From NCBI GenBank assembly GCA_910588205.1, contig CAJUQK010000006.1:1-5390 (forward strand): 5,390 bases of DNA. Reading direction: 5' to 3'. The position numbers and the translations under genes are program-made. Below the pieces are notes generated by a model. The model was not told the origin of the DNA, made no database searches, and was given only the letters and a program-made list of their open reading frames with translations. The stretch is from an uncultured Eggerthellaceae bacterium (GTDB lineage Bacteria; Actinomycetota; Coriobacteriia; Coriobacteriales; Eggerthellaceae). Shown here piece by piece: positions 1-3,878 of the stretch; the stretch's first letter is position 1; the number at the start of each line of letters is the position of its first letter.

Positions 1-47
1 ACCCTCCGGGTCCGCATCACCACTGCGGGCGGCTTATCGCCGCGTCA

Positions 48-62
48 TCGCGCTTTGCGCGA
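48..62. repeat. Short stem-loop TCGCGC-TTT-GCGCGA
   Basis: Six-base-pair arms (48-53 and 57-62) with a three-base loop. There is no T-run on either side, so a rho-independent terminator is not supported. Its role is unknown. Confidence 0.4.
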
Positions 63-80
63 AGATATCACCCTAGCTCG

Positions 81-106
81 GGGGTCGAACACGTTCGACC
101 CCTACG
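81..106 (-). repeat. Constant-edge hairpin, stem type TCGAAC (copy 1)
   Basis: The arms GGGGTCGAAC (81-90) and GTTCGACCCC (93-102) are perfect inverted repeats around AC, followed by TACG. Read on the minus strand the unit is CGTAGGGG, then a variable palindromic stem, then CCCC. This is the same layout as the hairpins at 3622-3647 and 3746-3770, but with a different stem and the opposite orientation. It lies just outside composite copy A. Confidence 0.75.
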
Positions 107-169
107 TGAGAGGATGTGCGGCGCATGGGGTTATCTTGCTCACAGGTCATACCCGCCGCCTAACTATTC

Positions 170-186
170 CCGCTGCGAAGCAGCGG
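170..186. repeat. Stem-loop CCGCTGC-GAA-GCAGCGG in copy A
   Basis: Perfect seven-base-pair arms (170-176 and 180-186). Copy B has identical arms with a different loop (TGAC, 3416-3433). Constant arms with a changed loop are what selection on structure would give, though two copies are a small sample. Confidence 0.65.
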
Positions 187-237
187 AGGCGACTTGCAGT
201 TTGTACATACCTGCGTGGTTTTCTGGGTTGGCACGTC

Positions 238-257
238 GGGTCGATTGAGATCGACCC
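238..257 (-). repeat. Constant-edge hairpin, stem variant TCGAT (copy 2)
   Basis: GGGTCGAT (238-245), loop TGAG, ATCGACCC (250-257), followed by ATACG. At the equivalent place in copy B the stem is GGGTCGAAC/GTTCGACCC. The eighth base pair is T-A here and A-T there, so both arms changed together and pairing was kept. Confidence 0.7.
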
Positions 258-344
258 ATACGGATCGCGTGCCGGGTTCCCATCAGGCGAACCCATGCAT
301 GTGTGACAGGTTTCTTTCGGGTGAACCATACATAACAGGTTGCC

Positions 345-369
345 CGTTGGGGCGGACCGTGGTCCGCCC
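345..369 (+). repeat. Constant-edge hairpin, stem type CGGACC (copy 3)
   Basis: CGTTGGGG leads into arms GGGCGGACC (350-358) and GGTCCGCCC (361-369) around GT. The equivalent hairpin in copy B has GGATC/GATCC in place of GGACC/GGTCC, a compensated base-pair change. It lies on the plus orientation, opposite to copies 1, 2 and 5. Confidence 0.7.
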
Positions 370-429
370 GATGGTGCACCCGGATGAACCCCATACGCTA
401 GGTTACCCGGCAGGTGTCGCAATGAACAT

Positions 430-450
430 GTTGCGCGCTCTTCGCGCAAC
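430..450. repeat. Stem-loop GTTGCGCG-CTCTT-CGCGCAAC
   Basis: Perfect eight-base-pair arms (430-437 and 443-450) at the 3' border of composite copy A. The 5' arm could instead pair with CGCAA at 418-422, and that alternative is kept in copy B (CGCAA 3697-3701 with TTGCG 3710-3714). No T-run follows. Its role is unknown. Confidence 0.55.
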
Positions 451-514
451 GCATCCTCCGCACGTAGCGCGTTCGCCATGACCTTGGAACGCCCCTTTTG
501 CTCCGGTGAGGTAC

Positions 515-565
515 GCACCCTCCGGTAGAGAAGGTGCAGGGGCCGATCACGACCGATCCCTACGC
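515..565 (-). repeat. Stem-loop plus degenerate constant-edge hairpin downstream of the lipoprotein gene
   Basis: On the minus strand, directly after the lipoprotein stop, a degenerate CGTAGGG...GGCCCC unit (about 538-565) is followed by a stem-loop. That stem-loop has GCACC-CTC (515-522) pairing with GAG-aa-GGTGC (528-537) across loop CGGTA, with a two-base bulge. The position suits a transcript 3' end, but there is no T-tract, so a classical intrinsic terminator is not shown. Confidence 0.4.
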
Positions 566-568
566 AGC

Positions 569-1186
569 TTAGAACCTGCCGGAAACCACGCTGATCTCGC
601 CCGTTTCGTCGTCTACCTGGGCGAAGAGGTAGCCACCATCGGCGTCATACCATTGATAGGTGCATGCTCCAAGCCTGATCTCATCCTTCAGCCCAGACAC
701 GCCGTCCAGCAATTCGACGAGTTGGTCATAGGTAAGGGTGCCGACCTTTTGCAGGGATTCGATCTCACTCCAATTCGAAAAATCCGCTCGGTCAGCGACG
801 AGCTTCGTGGGGTAGTCTGCGCTGAAGGTTGCGCCGCCGCTAGACATGAGGATGCCTTCGATGGATGTGTCATCGTCAACGGGCCAGGTGTAGGTTGCTG
901 CCGTATCGCTTTCGGTGACAAGCTCTCCCTCGGTACCGATTATCTCATTCGCCTGTTCAAGAGTGGTTTCGGCAGTCAGTTGATCCATGAGCTGGAACAC
1001 GCGAGAGTCAGGGGTGATCGCGGTGCCTGCGGGGTTCTGACCCTCCGTTTGAGCCGAGGAGCTGTCCTGGCTTTGACCAGCATCGCCGCTACCGTTGTTC
1101 GAGCTGCATCCTGCAAGGATGCCCACCATTAACAATCCACCCAGACTAAGTGCGCAAAAAGACCGAATGAGGCTTCTGTTCTTCAT
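569..1186 (-). CDS. Secreted lipoprotein with two BLIP/SmpA-like half domains
   Basis: A 205-residue predicted lipoprotein. The start at 1186 is chosen because a purine-rich ribosome site (AGAAGG, 9 bases upstream) precedes it and a signal peptide begins at once: MKNRSLIR, a hydrophobic core at about 10-24, then lipobox L24-A-G-C27. An in-frame ATG 13 codons upstream would bury this signal. After Cys27 comes a Ser/Asn/Gly/Gln-rich linker to about residue 60. Two similar units follow: about 63-126 (TLEQANEIIG...YTW) and about 142-204 (TYDQLVELLDG...YQW). Each has a helix, a G-rich turn, an aromatic YxW strand and further strands, resembling the tandem halves of BLIP-like or DUF3862-type proteins. 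It is probably anchored on the outer face of the cytoplasmic membrane. The ligand is unknown. It is divergent from the efflux gene, with 305 bp between the two starts. The lipoprotein call is firm; the fold is inferred from pattern only. Confidence 0.88.
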   Translation of the reverse strand: MKNRSLIRSFCALSLGGLLMVGILAGCSSNNGSGDAGQSQDSSSAQTEGQNPAGTAITPDSRVFQLMDQLTAETTLEQANEIIGTEGELVTESDTAATYTWPVDDDTSIEGILMSSGGATFSADYPTKLVADRADFSNWSEIESLQKVGTLTYDQLVELLDGVSGLKDEIRLGACTYQWYDADGGYLFAQVDDETGEISVVSGRF

Positions 1187-1270
1187 CGTATGCACCCTTC
1201 TTCCTCTTTGAGAGAGGGGCCACATTACAAGACCCCGCCATCATAGCATGCAGCTATTCCGATGGGCTGC

Positions 1271-1299
1271 GTTCCGCGTGAGGATGCGACATCCGGAAC
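1271..1299. repeat. Imperfect two-part stem-loop in the divergent intergenic region
   Basis: The outer stem is GTTCC (1271-1275) with GGAAC (1295-1299). The inner stem is GGATG (1282-1286) with CATCC (1290-1294) around CGA. A six-base bulge lies on the 5' side. It could be a protein site or part of a leader; nothing seen decides between these. Confidence 0.4.
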
Positions 1300-1312
1300 A
1301 TGCAACATCACC

Positions 1313-1337
1313 CGTAGGAGCCGAACGCGTTCGACCC
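1313..1337 (+). repeat. Degenerate constant-edge hairpin (copy 4)
   Basis: CGTAGGAGC precedes the perfect 12-bp palindrome CGAACGCGTTCG (1322-1333), followed by ACCC. The layout is that of the other CGTAGGGG-stem-CCCC units, with mismatches in the outer stem. It stands alone, without the rest of the composite repeat, which shows that the hairpin can occur as a separate unit. Confidence 0.55.
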
Positions 1338-1480
1338 GATGTGTCTGATGGCAGTGGCTCCGTCCGGGACCATTTCAAGAGCGCATCCTGACGGTCATTG
1401 CATCTAGGTAAGGGATATGGTGCAATGGGCGCATGAGCTTACCCTGACCCTGACGTACGGCACAGACTGTCGTATAGAGA

Positions 1481-1488
1481 AGGAGGTA
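1481..1488 (+). promoter_or_regulatory. Ribosome binding site deciding the GTG start of the efflux gene
   Basis: AGGAGGTA, preceded by GA, is a near-perfect Shine-Dalgarno with AGGAGG at 1481-1486. It sits five bases before GTG at 1492. The in-frame ATG at 1417 has only AAGGG two bases upstream, which is too close. Confidence 0.8.
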
Positions 1489-1491
1489 TCT

Positions 1492-2766
1492 GTGCCCGAA
1501 GAACACGAGCGGTCTGCTTTCATTTCCTCTCCTGAAGCGAAGAGTGCTGCGGGGCTGCCCCTCCAGAAGAACTGGCTGTCCATTATCGCTGTGATTTGGG
1601 CCGGGCAGGCTGTTTCCATGATCACGAGCTATGCTGCTGGGTATGCCGTGGTGTGGTATGTGACCGAATCCACAGGGAGTGCGCTCATGCTCTCGATCAT
1701 GACCATTGCGGTGATGCTGCCCGTCGGTCTTATCTCGCCGTTCGGTGGCATCGTGGCAGACAGGCATAATCGGAAGGTCATCATGATCGTGGCTGACGGC
1801 GCTATCGGCCTCGTCTCGCTCATCGCCGGGTTCCTCATACTGGCCGGTGATGTCTCCATCATCTTGCTCATGGTGGTGTGCATTGCGCGCGCCGTAGGTC
1901 AGGCATTCCATAGCCCTGCCATGATGGCAACGATGCCCATGCTCGTGCCCGACAAGCACCTTCTCCGCATAAACACGCTCGACCAGCTTCTTGCTTCGGT
2001 GGCGGCCATCGGCGCGCCCGCATTCGGCATCTTCCTCTATACGACGCTCGGATTCTCCTCGGTCATGTTCCTCGACTTCCTAGGCGCCTGTGCAGCCATC
2101 TTCGGTCTGGCGCTTGCGAAGGTTCCTACGGTGATAGACCCGTCGGCCAAAGAGCAACATGTGCTGGCGAACCTGCGAGACGGCTTCCGCGCTGTGACGA
2201 AGACACGCGGACTCGTCCTGCTCATCGTTATGGTGACCGTTGGGATGATGATCTTCAGCCCGCTATCGGCGGTGTTCCCGCTTATGACCTATGACCATTT
2301 CAGTGGCGATGGGTACATGGCCTCTGTCGTTGAGGCCGCTTTCGGCGTGGGCATGCTCGTTGGATCGGGCATTCTGATAGCGTGGGGCGGCGGCAAGCGC
2401 CTTGCACTGCTCATTGCGGTAGCGGCTATCATGGTTGGTGTGACGACGGCTGCTTGTGGGCTGTTGCCGTCTGATGCTTTCGTGGGGTTCGTCATGCTCG
2501 TTGCTGTGATGGCTGTTGCATGCTCGTGGTTCAACGGGCCTACGATGACTCTCACTCAGCGTCATGTGCCTGACGAGAAGATGGGTCGCGCCATGGGACT
2601 GCTTGGTGCCGTCATGGGCCTGGCATCACCTATCGGTGTTGCCATCGGCGGGGTGTTGGCAGAAGCGATCGGAGTAGCCCCGTTCTTCCTCGTAGACGGT
2701 CTTGCCTGCTTGCTCTTGGGGTTCGTTGCTTATCTTCCTCGTTCGATCAGGGCGTTGGACGAATAG
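1492..2766 (+). CDS. Mef-like MFS efflux transporter
   Basis: A 424-residue inner-membrane transporter of the major facilitator superfamily. It probably exports a drug or metabolite by proton antiport, in the group that includes macrolide pump Mef(A). Numbering from GTG 1492: a hydrophilic N-terminus of about 27 residues, then about 12 hydrophobic segments. IWAGQAVSMITS (35-46) and AFHSPA (138-143) match my memory of Mef(A). Motif A, GGIVADRHNRKV (85-96), lies between helices 2 and 3, and FPLMTYDHF is at 262-270. A polar central loop at about 210-240 separates the halves. Mef(A) starts almost at the first helix, so this protein has an N-terminal extension of roughly 20 residues. The neighbours are a divergent lipoprotein gene and a convergent acetyltransferase gene. 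No macrolide ABC-F partner (msr/mel) is visible, so macrolide resistance should not be assumed. The family is certain; the substrate is not known. Confidence 0.92.
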   Translation: MPEEHERSAFISSPEAKSAAGLPLQKNWLSIIAVIWAGQAVSMITSYAAGYAVVWYVTESTGSALMLSIMTIAVMLPVGLISPFGGIVADRHNRKVIMIVADGAIGLVSLIAGFLILAGDVSIILLMVVCIARAVGQAFHSPAMMATMPMLVPDKHLLRINTLDQLLASVAAIGAPAFGIFLYTTLGFSSVMFLDFLGACAAIFGLALAKVPTVIDPSAKEQHVLANLRDGFRAVTKTRGLVLLIVMVTVGMMIFSPLSAVFPLMTYDHFSGDGYMASVVEAAFGVGMLVGSGILIAWGGGKRLALLIAVAAIMVGVTTAACGLLPSDAFVGFVMLVAVMAVACSWFNGPTMTLTQRHVPDEKMGRAMGLLGAVMGLASPIGVAIGGVLAEAIGVAPFFLVDGLACLLLGFVAYLPRSIRALDE

Positions 2767-2774
2767 GGTAGCTG

Positions 2775-2797
2775 CGTTGCACCGTTTGCGTGCAACG
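2775..2797. terminator. Stem-loop between convergent efflux and acetyltransferase genes
   Basis: Arms CGTTGCAC (2775-2782) and GTGCAACG (2790-2797) with a seven-base loop fill most of the 39-bp gap between two convergent stop codons. The position suits a shared two-way terminator. Neither side has a clear T-run, so termination would be weak or factor-assisted. Confidence 0.5.
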
Positions 2798-2805
2798 GCT
2801 CAGCC

Positions 2806-3288
2806 TTACAGCTCATGATAGTAGGGGCAGATGTTGACATAGGTGCCATCGGGCATGCGGAAGCCGCCCGGTATGGTGCCAAGCTGCATGAAGCCGAGCT
2901 TCTCGTAGAGGTGGCGGGCAGCTGAGTTGGTTTCCACGACGGCATTGAACTGCAAGAGGTGGAAGCCGTGGGCTTTGGCCTGAGTCAAGGAGTCTTCGAC
3001 GAGCAGCCGCCCTACACCCTTGTTGCGTGCAGCAGAGCTGACCGCGTAGCTTGAGTTGGCGATATGTCCGCAGCGCCCGATATTGTTGGGATGCAAGATG
3101 TAGAGTCCGAGAACGTTCCCATCTTCCACGGCAATGCCACAATGGGTTTGCGATGCGAAGAACTGACGGCTGCGAGGAAGATCCAACTCCTCTTCCTGAG
3201 GGAATGCGATGCCGCCTCTCACGACTTCGTTCCAAATGCTCACCATGGCATCAAGATCGCTCTGGCGGTAACCCCTGATCTCTGTCAT
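2806..3288 (-). CDS. GNAT-family N-acetyltransferase
   Basis: A 160-residue cytoplasmic enzyme of the GNAT superfamily, which transfers an acyl group from acyl-CoA to an amine. The length is typical of a complete single GNAT domain. The start ATG at 3288 has AGGAG eight bases upstream. The N-terminus (IRGYRQSDLDAMVSIWNEVV) is the usual first strand and helix. The strand at about 51-66 (GIAVEDGNVLGLYILH) precedes motif A. The acetyl-CoA pyrophosphate loop is R88-N-K-G-V-G93, and motif B is NSAARHLYEKLGF (121-133). The C-terminus DGTYVNICPYYHEL also fits the family. The substrate cannot be read from sequence; antibiotic, amino-acid and protein N-terminal acetylation are all possible. The gene converges on the Mef-like transporter with 39 bp between stops. 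A chemical-resistance pairing is conceivable but unproven. Confidence 0.9.
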   Translation of the reverse strand: MTEIRGYRQSDLDAMVSIWNEVVRGGIAFPQEEELDLPRSRQFFASQTHCGIAVEDGNVLGLYILHPNNIGRCGHIANSSYAVSSAARNKGVGRLLVEDSLTQAKAHGFHLLQFNAVVETNSAARHLYEKLGFMQLGTIPGGFRMPDGTYVNICPYYHEL

Positions 3289-3315
3289 TCGTCATGCTCC
3301 TTCGATCGTGTATGC

Positions 3316-3344
3316 ACTATAGAGCATGGGATACGGTAAGTCAT
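3316..3344 (-). promoter_or_regulatory. Predicted promoter of the acetyltransferase gene
   Basis: Read on the minus strand, ATGACT (3344-3339) is a 4/6 match to TTGACA. After a 17-base spacer, TATAGT (3321-3316) is a 5/6 match to TATAAT. Transcription would start near 3309, giving a leader of about 20 bases that contains the AGGAG site. The promoter ends about 16 bp before composite repeat copy B begins. Confidence 0.55.
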
Positions 3345-3415
3345 TCGGCGTTCTCAGGGTGTGCGGCGCAGGGGGTTCTTTGGCCTGCAACGCATAACCG
3401 CCGCCTAACTAACAC

Positions 3416-3433
3416 CCGCTGCTGACGCAGCGG
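3416..3433. repeat. Stem-loop CCGCTGC-TGAC-GCAGCGG in copy B
   Basis: Perfect seven-base-pair arms (3416-3422 and 3427-3433). The arms are the same as at 170-186 in copy A with a different loop. Confidence 0.65.
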
Positions 3434-3487
3434 AGAGGGCGGGTTGCAACCGGAACACGAATGCGTGGTTTTCTGGGGTGTCACGTC

Positions 3488-3512
3488 GGGTCGAACACGT
3501 TCGACCCCTACG
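3488..3512 (-). repeat. Constant-edge hairpin, stem type TCGAAC (copy 5)
   Basis: GGGTCGAAC (3488-3496), AC, GTTCGACCC (3499-3507), then CTACG. The 21 bases from 3488 to 3508 match 82-102 exactly and the match continues through CTACG, although copy 1 lies outside composite copy A. Within the composite unit it occupies the place of the stem variant at 238-257. Confidence 0.75.
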
Positions 3513-3621
3513 AAAACCCTTTATGTGTTATTCGGTGGTTGTTGCTTCGGGCTAACCTCGGTCGGTCCCTACGGATCGTGTGCCAGGTTCCCATTGGGTG
3601 AACCATGCATGCCAGATTGCC

Positions 3622-3647
3622 CGTAGGGGCGGATCTGGATCCGCCCC
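3622..3647 (+). repeat. Constant-edge hairpin, stem type CGGATC (copy 7)
   Basis: CGTAGGGG leads into perfect ten-base-pair arms GGGGCGGATC (3626-3635) and GATCCGCCCC (3638-3647) around TG. It corresponds to the GGACC/GGTCC hairpin at 345-369 of copy A, with compensated change. Confidence 0.8.
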
Positions 3648-3727
3648 CCTGTGGCGCCCAAGGTAACCCCCCTACGCCAGGGTACCAGGCAAGTACCGCA
3701 ATCAATATGTTGCGTGTTCCCTTGCAG

Positions 3728-3804
3728 ATGCATGGCAGGACGCCCCGTAGGGGCGGATCTGGATCCGTCCGCCGTTACACCCGGGGTAACCCCATACGCC
3801 AGGC
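3728..3804. repeat. Partial tandem copy of the 3' half of the composite repeat
   Basis: The series ATGCATG, CCCGTAGGGG hairpin, GGTAACCCC, TACGCCAGG occurs at about 3604-3680. It recurs at 3728-3804 with a period of 124 bp, measured between the two CGTAGGGG starts at 3622 and 3746. The hairpin here (3751-3770) has one change, GATCCGTCC for GATCCGCCC, which on the plus-strand RNA would give a G-U pair. The copy stops about 25 bp before the operator palindrome. Confidence 0.7.
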
Positions 3805-3828
3805 CATTCGGGACGGCGATCACTACGT

Positions 3829-3851
3829 TATACTAGATATCATCTAGTATA
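3829..3851. promoter_or_regulatory. Perfect 23-bp palindrome: operator over a -10-like box
   Basis: Arms TATACTAGAT (3829-3838) and ATCTAGTATA (3842-3851) are perfect inverted repeats around ATC. The left arm contains TATACT, a 5/6 match to TATAAT, with only a poor -35 (TTCGGG, 3807-3812, 16 bp away). AT-rich symmetry of this size, over a promoter and 27 bp before the start codon, fits a dimeric repressor site (for example GntR, TetR or PadR type). No such regulator gene is in the window. Confidence 0.65.
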
Positions 3852-3864
3852 TGACATACTCTAC

Positions 3865-3871
3865 AAAGGAG
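3865..3871 (+). promoter_or_regulatory. Ribosome binding site of the radical SAM gene
   Basis: AAAGGAG lies seven bases before ATG 3879. This fixes the start and leaves a leader too short for a riboswitch if transcription begins within the palindrome. Confidence 0.75.
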
Positions 3872-3878
3872 AAGCATC

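Larger units (their letters stand above)
115..436. repeat. Composite intergenic repeat, copy A
   Basis: This stretch aligns in the same order and orientation with 3360-3716. Shared blocks, read directly, are: TGTGCGGCGCA (115-125 and 3360-3370), CCGCCGCCTAACTA (153-166 and 3398-3411), TGCGTGGTTTTCTGGG (212-227 and 3462-3477), CACGTCGGGTCGA (232-244 and 3482-3494), the tract ending in ATGCATG, the CCCGTWGGGGCGGA hairpin, and the 3' end around CGCAAT...ATGTTGCG. Relative to copy B it lacks about 60 bp after the TCGA hairpin. It also has an extra GGTTTC...GGGTGAACC segment (about 309-338) that looks like a local duplication of 275-297. No open frame is preserved between the copies. Its length and lack of coding capacity suggest a non-autonomous element or a structured intergenic repeat; the function is unknown. 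Confidence 0.8.
1..568. other. Gene-free region rich in hairpins, left of the lipoprotein gene
   Basis: I see no convincing gene here. Several frames stay open by chance; one on the plus strand is open from base 1 to about 306. They run through palindromes and repeat units whose second copy (3360-3716) differs by indels that are not multiples of three, which argues against coding. The region contains one full composite repeat (copy A), several stem-loops listed separately, and a degenerate hairpin at about 538-565 just beyond the lipoprotein stop codon. A short stem-loop also lies at 48-62 (TCGCGC, loop TTT, GCGCGA). A gene truncated at the left edge cannot be fully excluded. Confidence 0.6.
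1187..1491. other. Divergent intergenic region between lipoprotein and efflux genes
   Basis: 305 bp without a gene. It holds possible minus-strand -10 boxes for the lipoprotein (TATGAT, read from 1245-1240; TGTAAT, read from 1229-1224) with no clear -35. It also holds a small stem CCTCT-TTGAG-AGAGG (1203-1217) next to the lipoprotein ribosome site, an imperfect two-part stem-loop (1271-1299) and a degenerate constant-edge hairpin (1313-1337). I could not settle on a promoter for the efflux gene. Confidence 0.5.
3360..3716. repeat. Composite intergenic repeat, copy B
   Basis: Direct-orientation copy of 115-436; the shared blocks are listed under copy A. It contains an extra stretch of about 60 bp (about 3509-3568) between the GGGTCGAAC hairpin and CTACGGATCGTGTGCC. 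That stretch ends in TCGGTCGGTCCCTACG, which looks like another decayed constant-edge hairpin. It lacks the extra GGTTTC...GAACC segment of copy A. So the two copies differ by gain or loss of whole hairpin modules rather than by scattered indels. It lies upstream of both flanking genes, whereas copy A lies downstream of the lipoprotein gene, so a simple terminator role does not fit both. Confidence 0.8.
3289..3878. other. Long divergent intergenic region carrying composite repeats
   Basis: 590 bp between the acetyltransferase and radical SAM starts. From left to right it holds the acetyltransferase promoter, composite repeat copy B, a partial tandem copy, and a palindromic operator with a promoter-like box and ribosome site for the radical SAM gene. 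Open frames here (for example 3444-3626 plus and 3569-3823 minus) are repeat-borne and I do not accept them as genes. Confidence 0.65.

Noticed and set aside
55..306. Plus-strand open frame, open back to base 1, as a possible truncated gene
   Set aside because: It runs through the palindrome at 81-102 and half of composite repeat copy A, has no recognisable ribosome site or domain, and the frame is not kept in copy B.
147..518. Minus-strand 123-codon open frame
   Set aside because: It lies entirely across repeat hairpins. Its similarity to minus-strand peptides at 3569-3823 is explained by DNA repetition, and indels between copies are not multiples of three.
506..1132. Plus-strand 208-codon open frame
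   Set aside because: It is the antisense of the lipoprotein gene, which has a signal peptide, lipobox and ribosome site. The plus frame has none of these.
1450..1478. Promoter CTGACG - 17 bp - TATAGA just before the efflux gene
   Set aside because: The spacing is ideal, but transcription would begin around 1485, inside the strong Shine-Dalgarno, and destroy it.
81..3770. CRISPR array made of the recurrent palindromic units
   Set aside because: The units are irregularly spaced, occur in both orientations, have changing stems, and no uniform spacers or cas genes are present.
3605..3847. Plus-strand small open frames upstream of the radical SAM gene as a leader peptide
   Set aside because: They cover the repeat hairpins and run into the operator palindrome, with no ribosome site. 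The likely transcription start lies downstream of them.
3289..3878. Riboswitch (SAM or biotin type) in front of the radical SAM gene
   Set aside because: The promoter-like box lies in the palindrome close to the start codon, leaving a leader of only about 40 bases. Upstream structure is explained by the repeats shared with 115-436.
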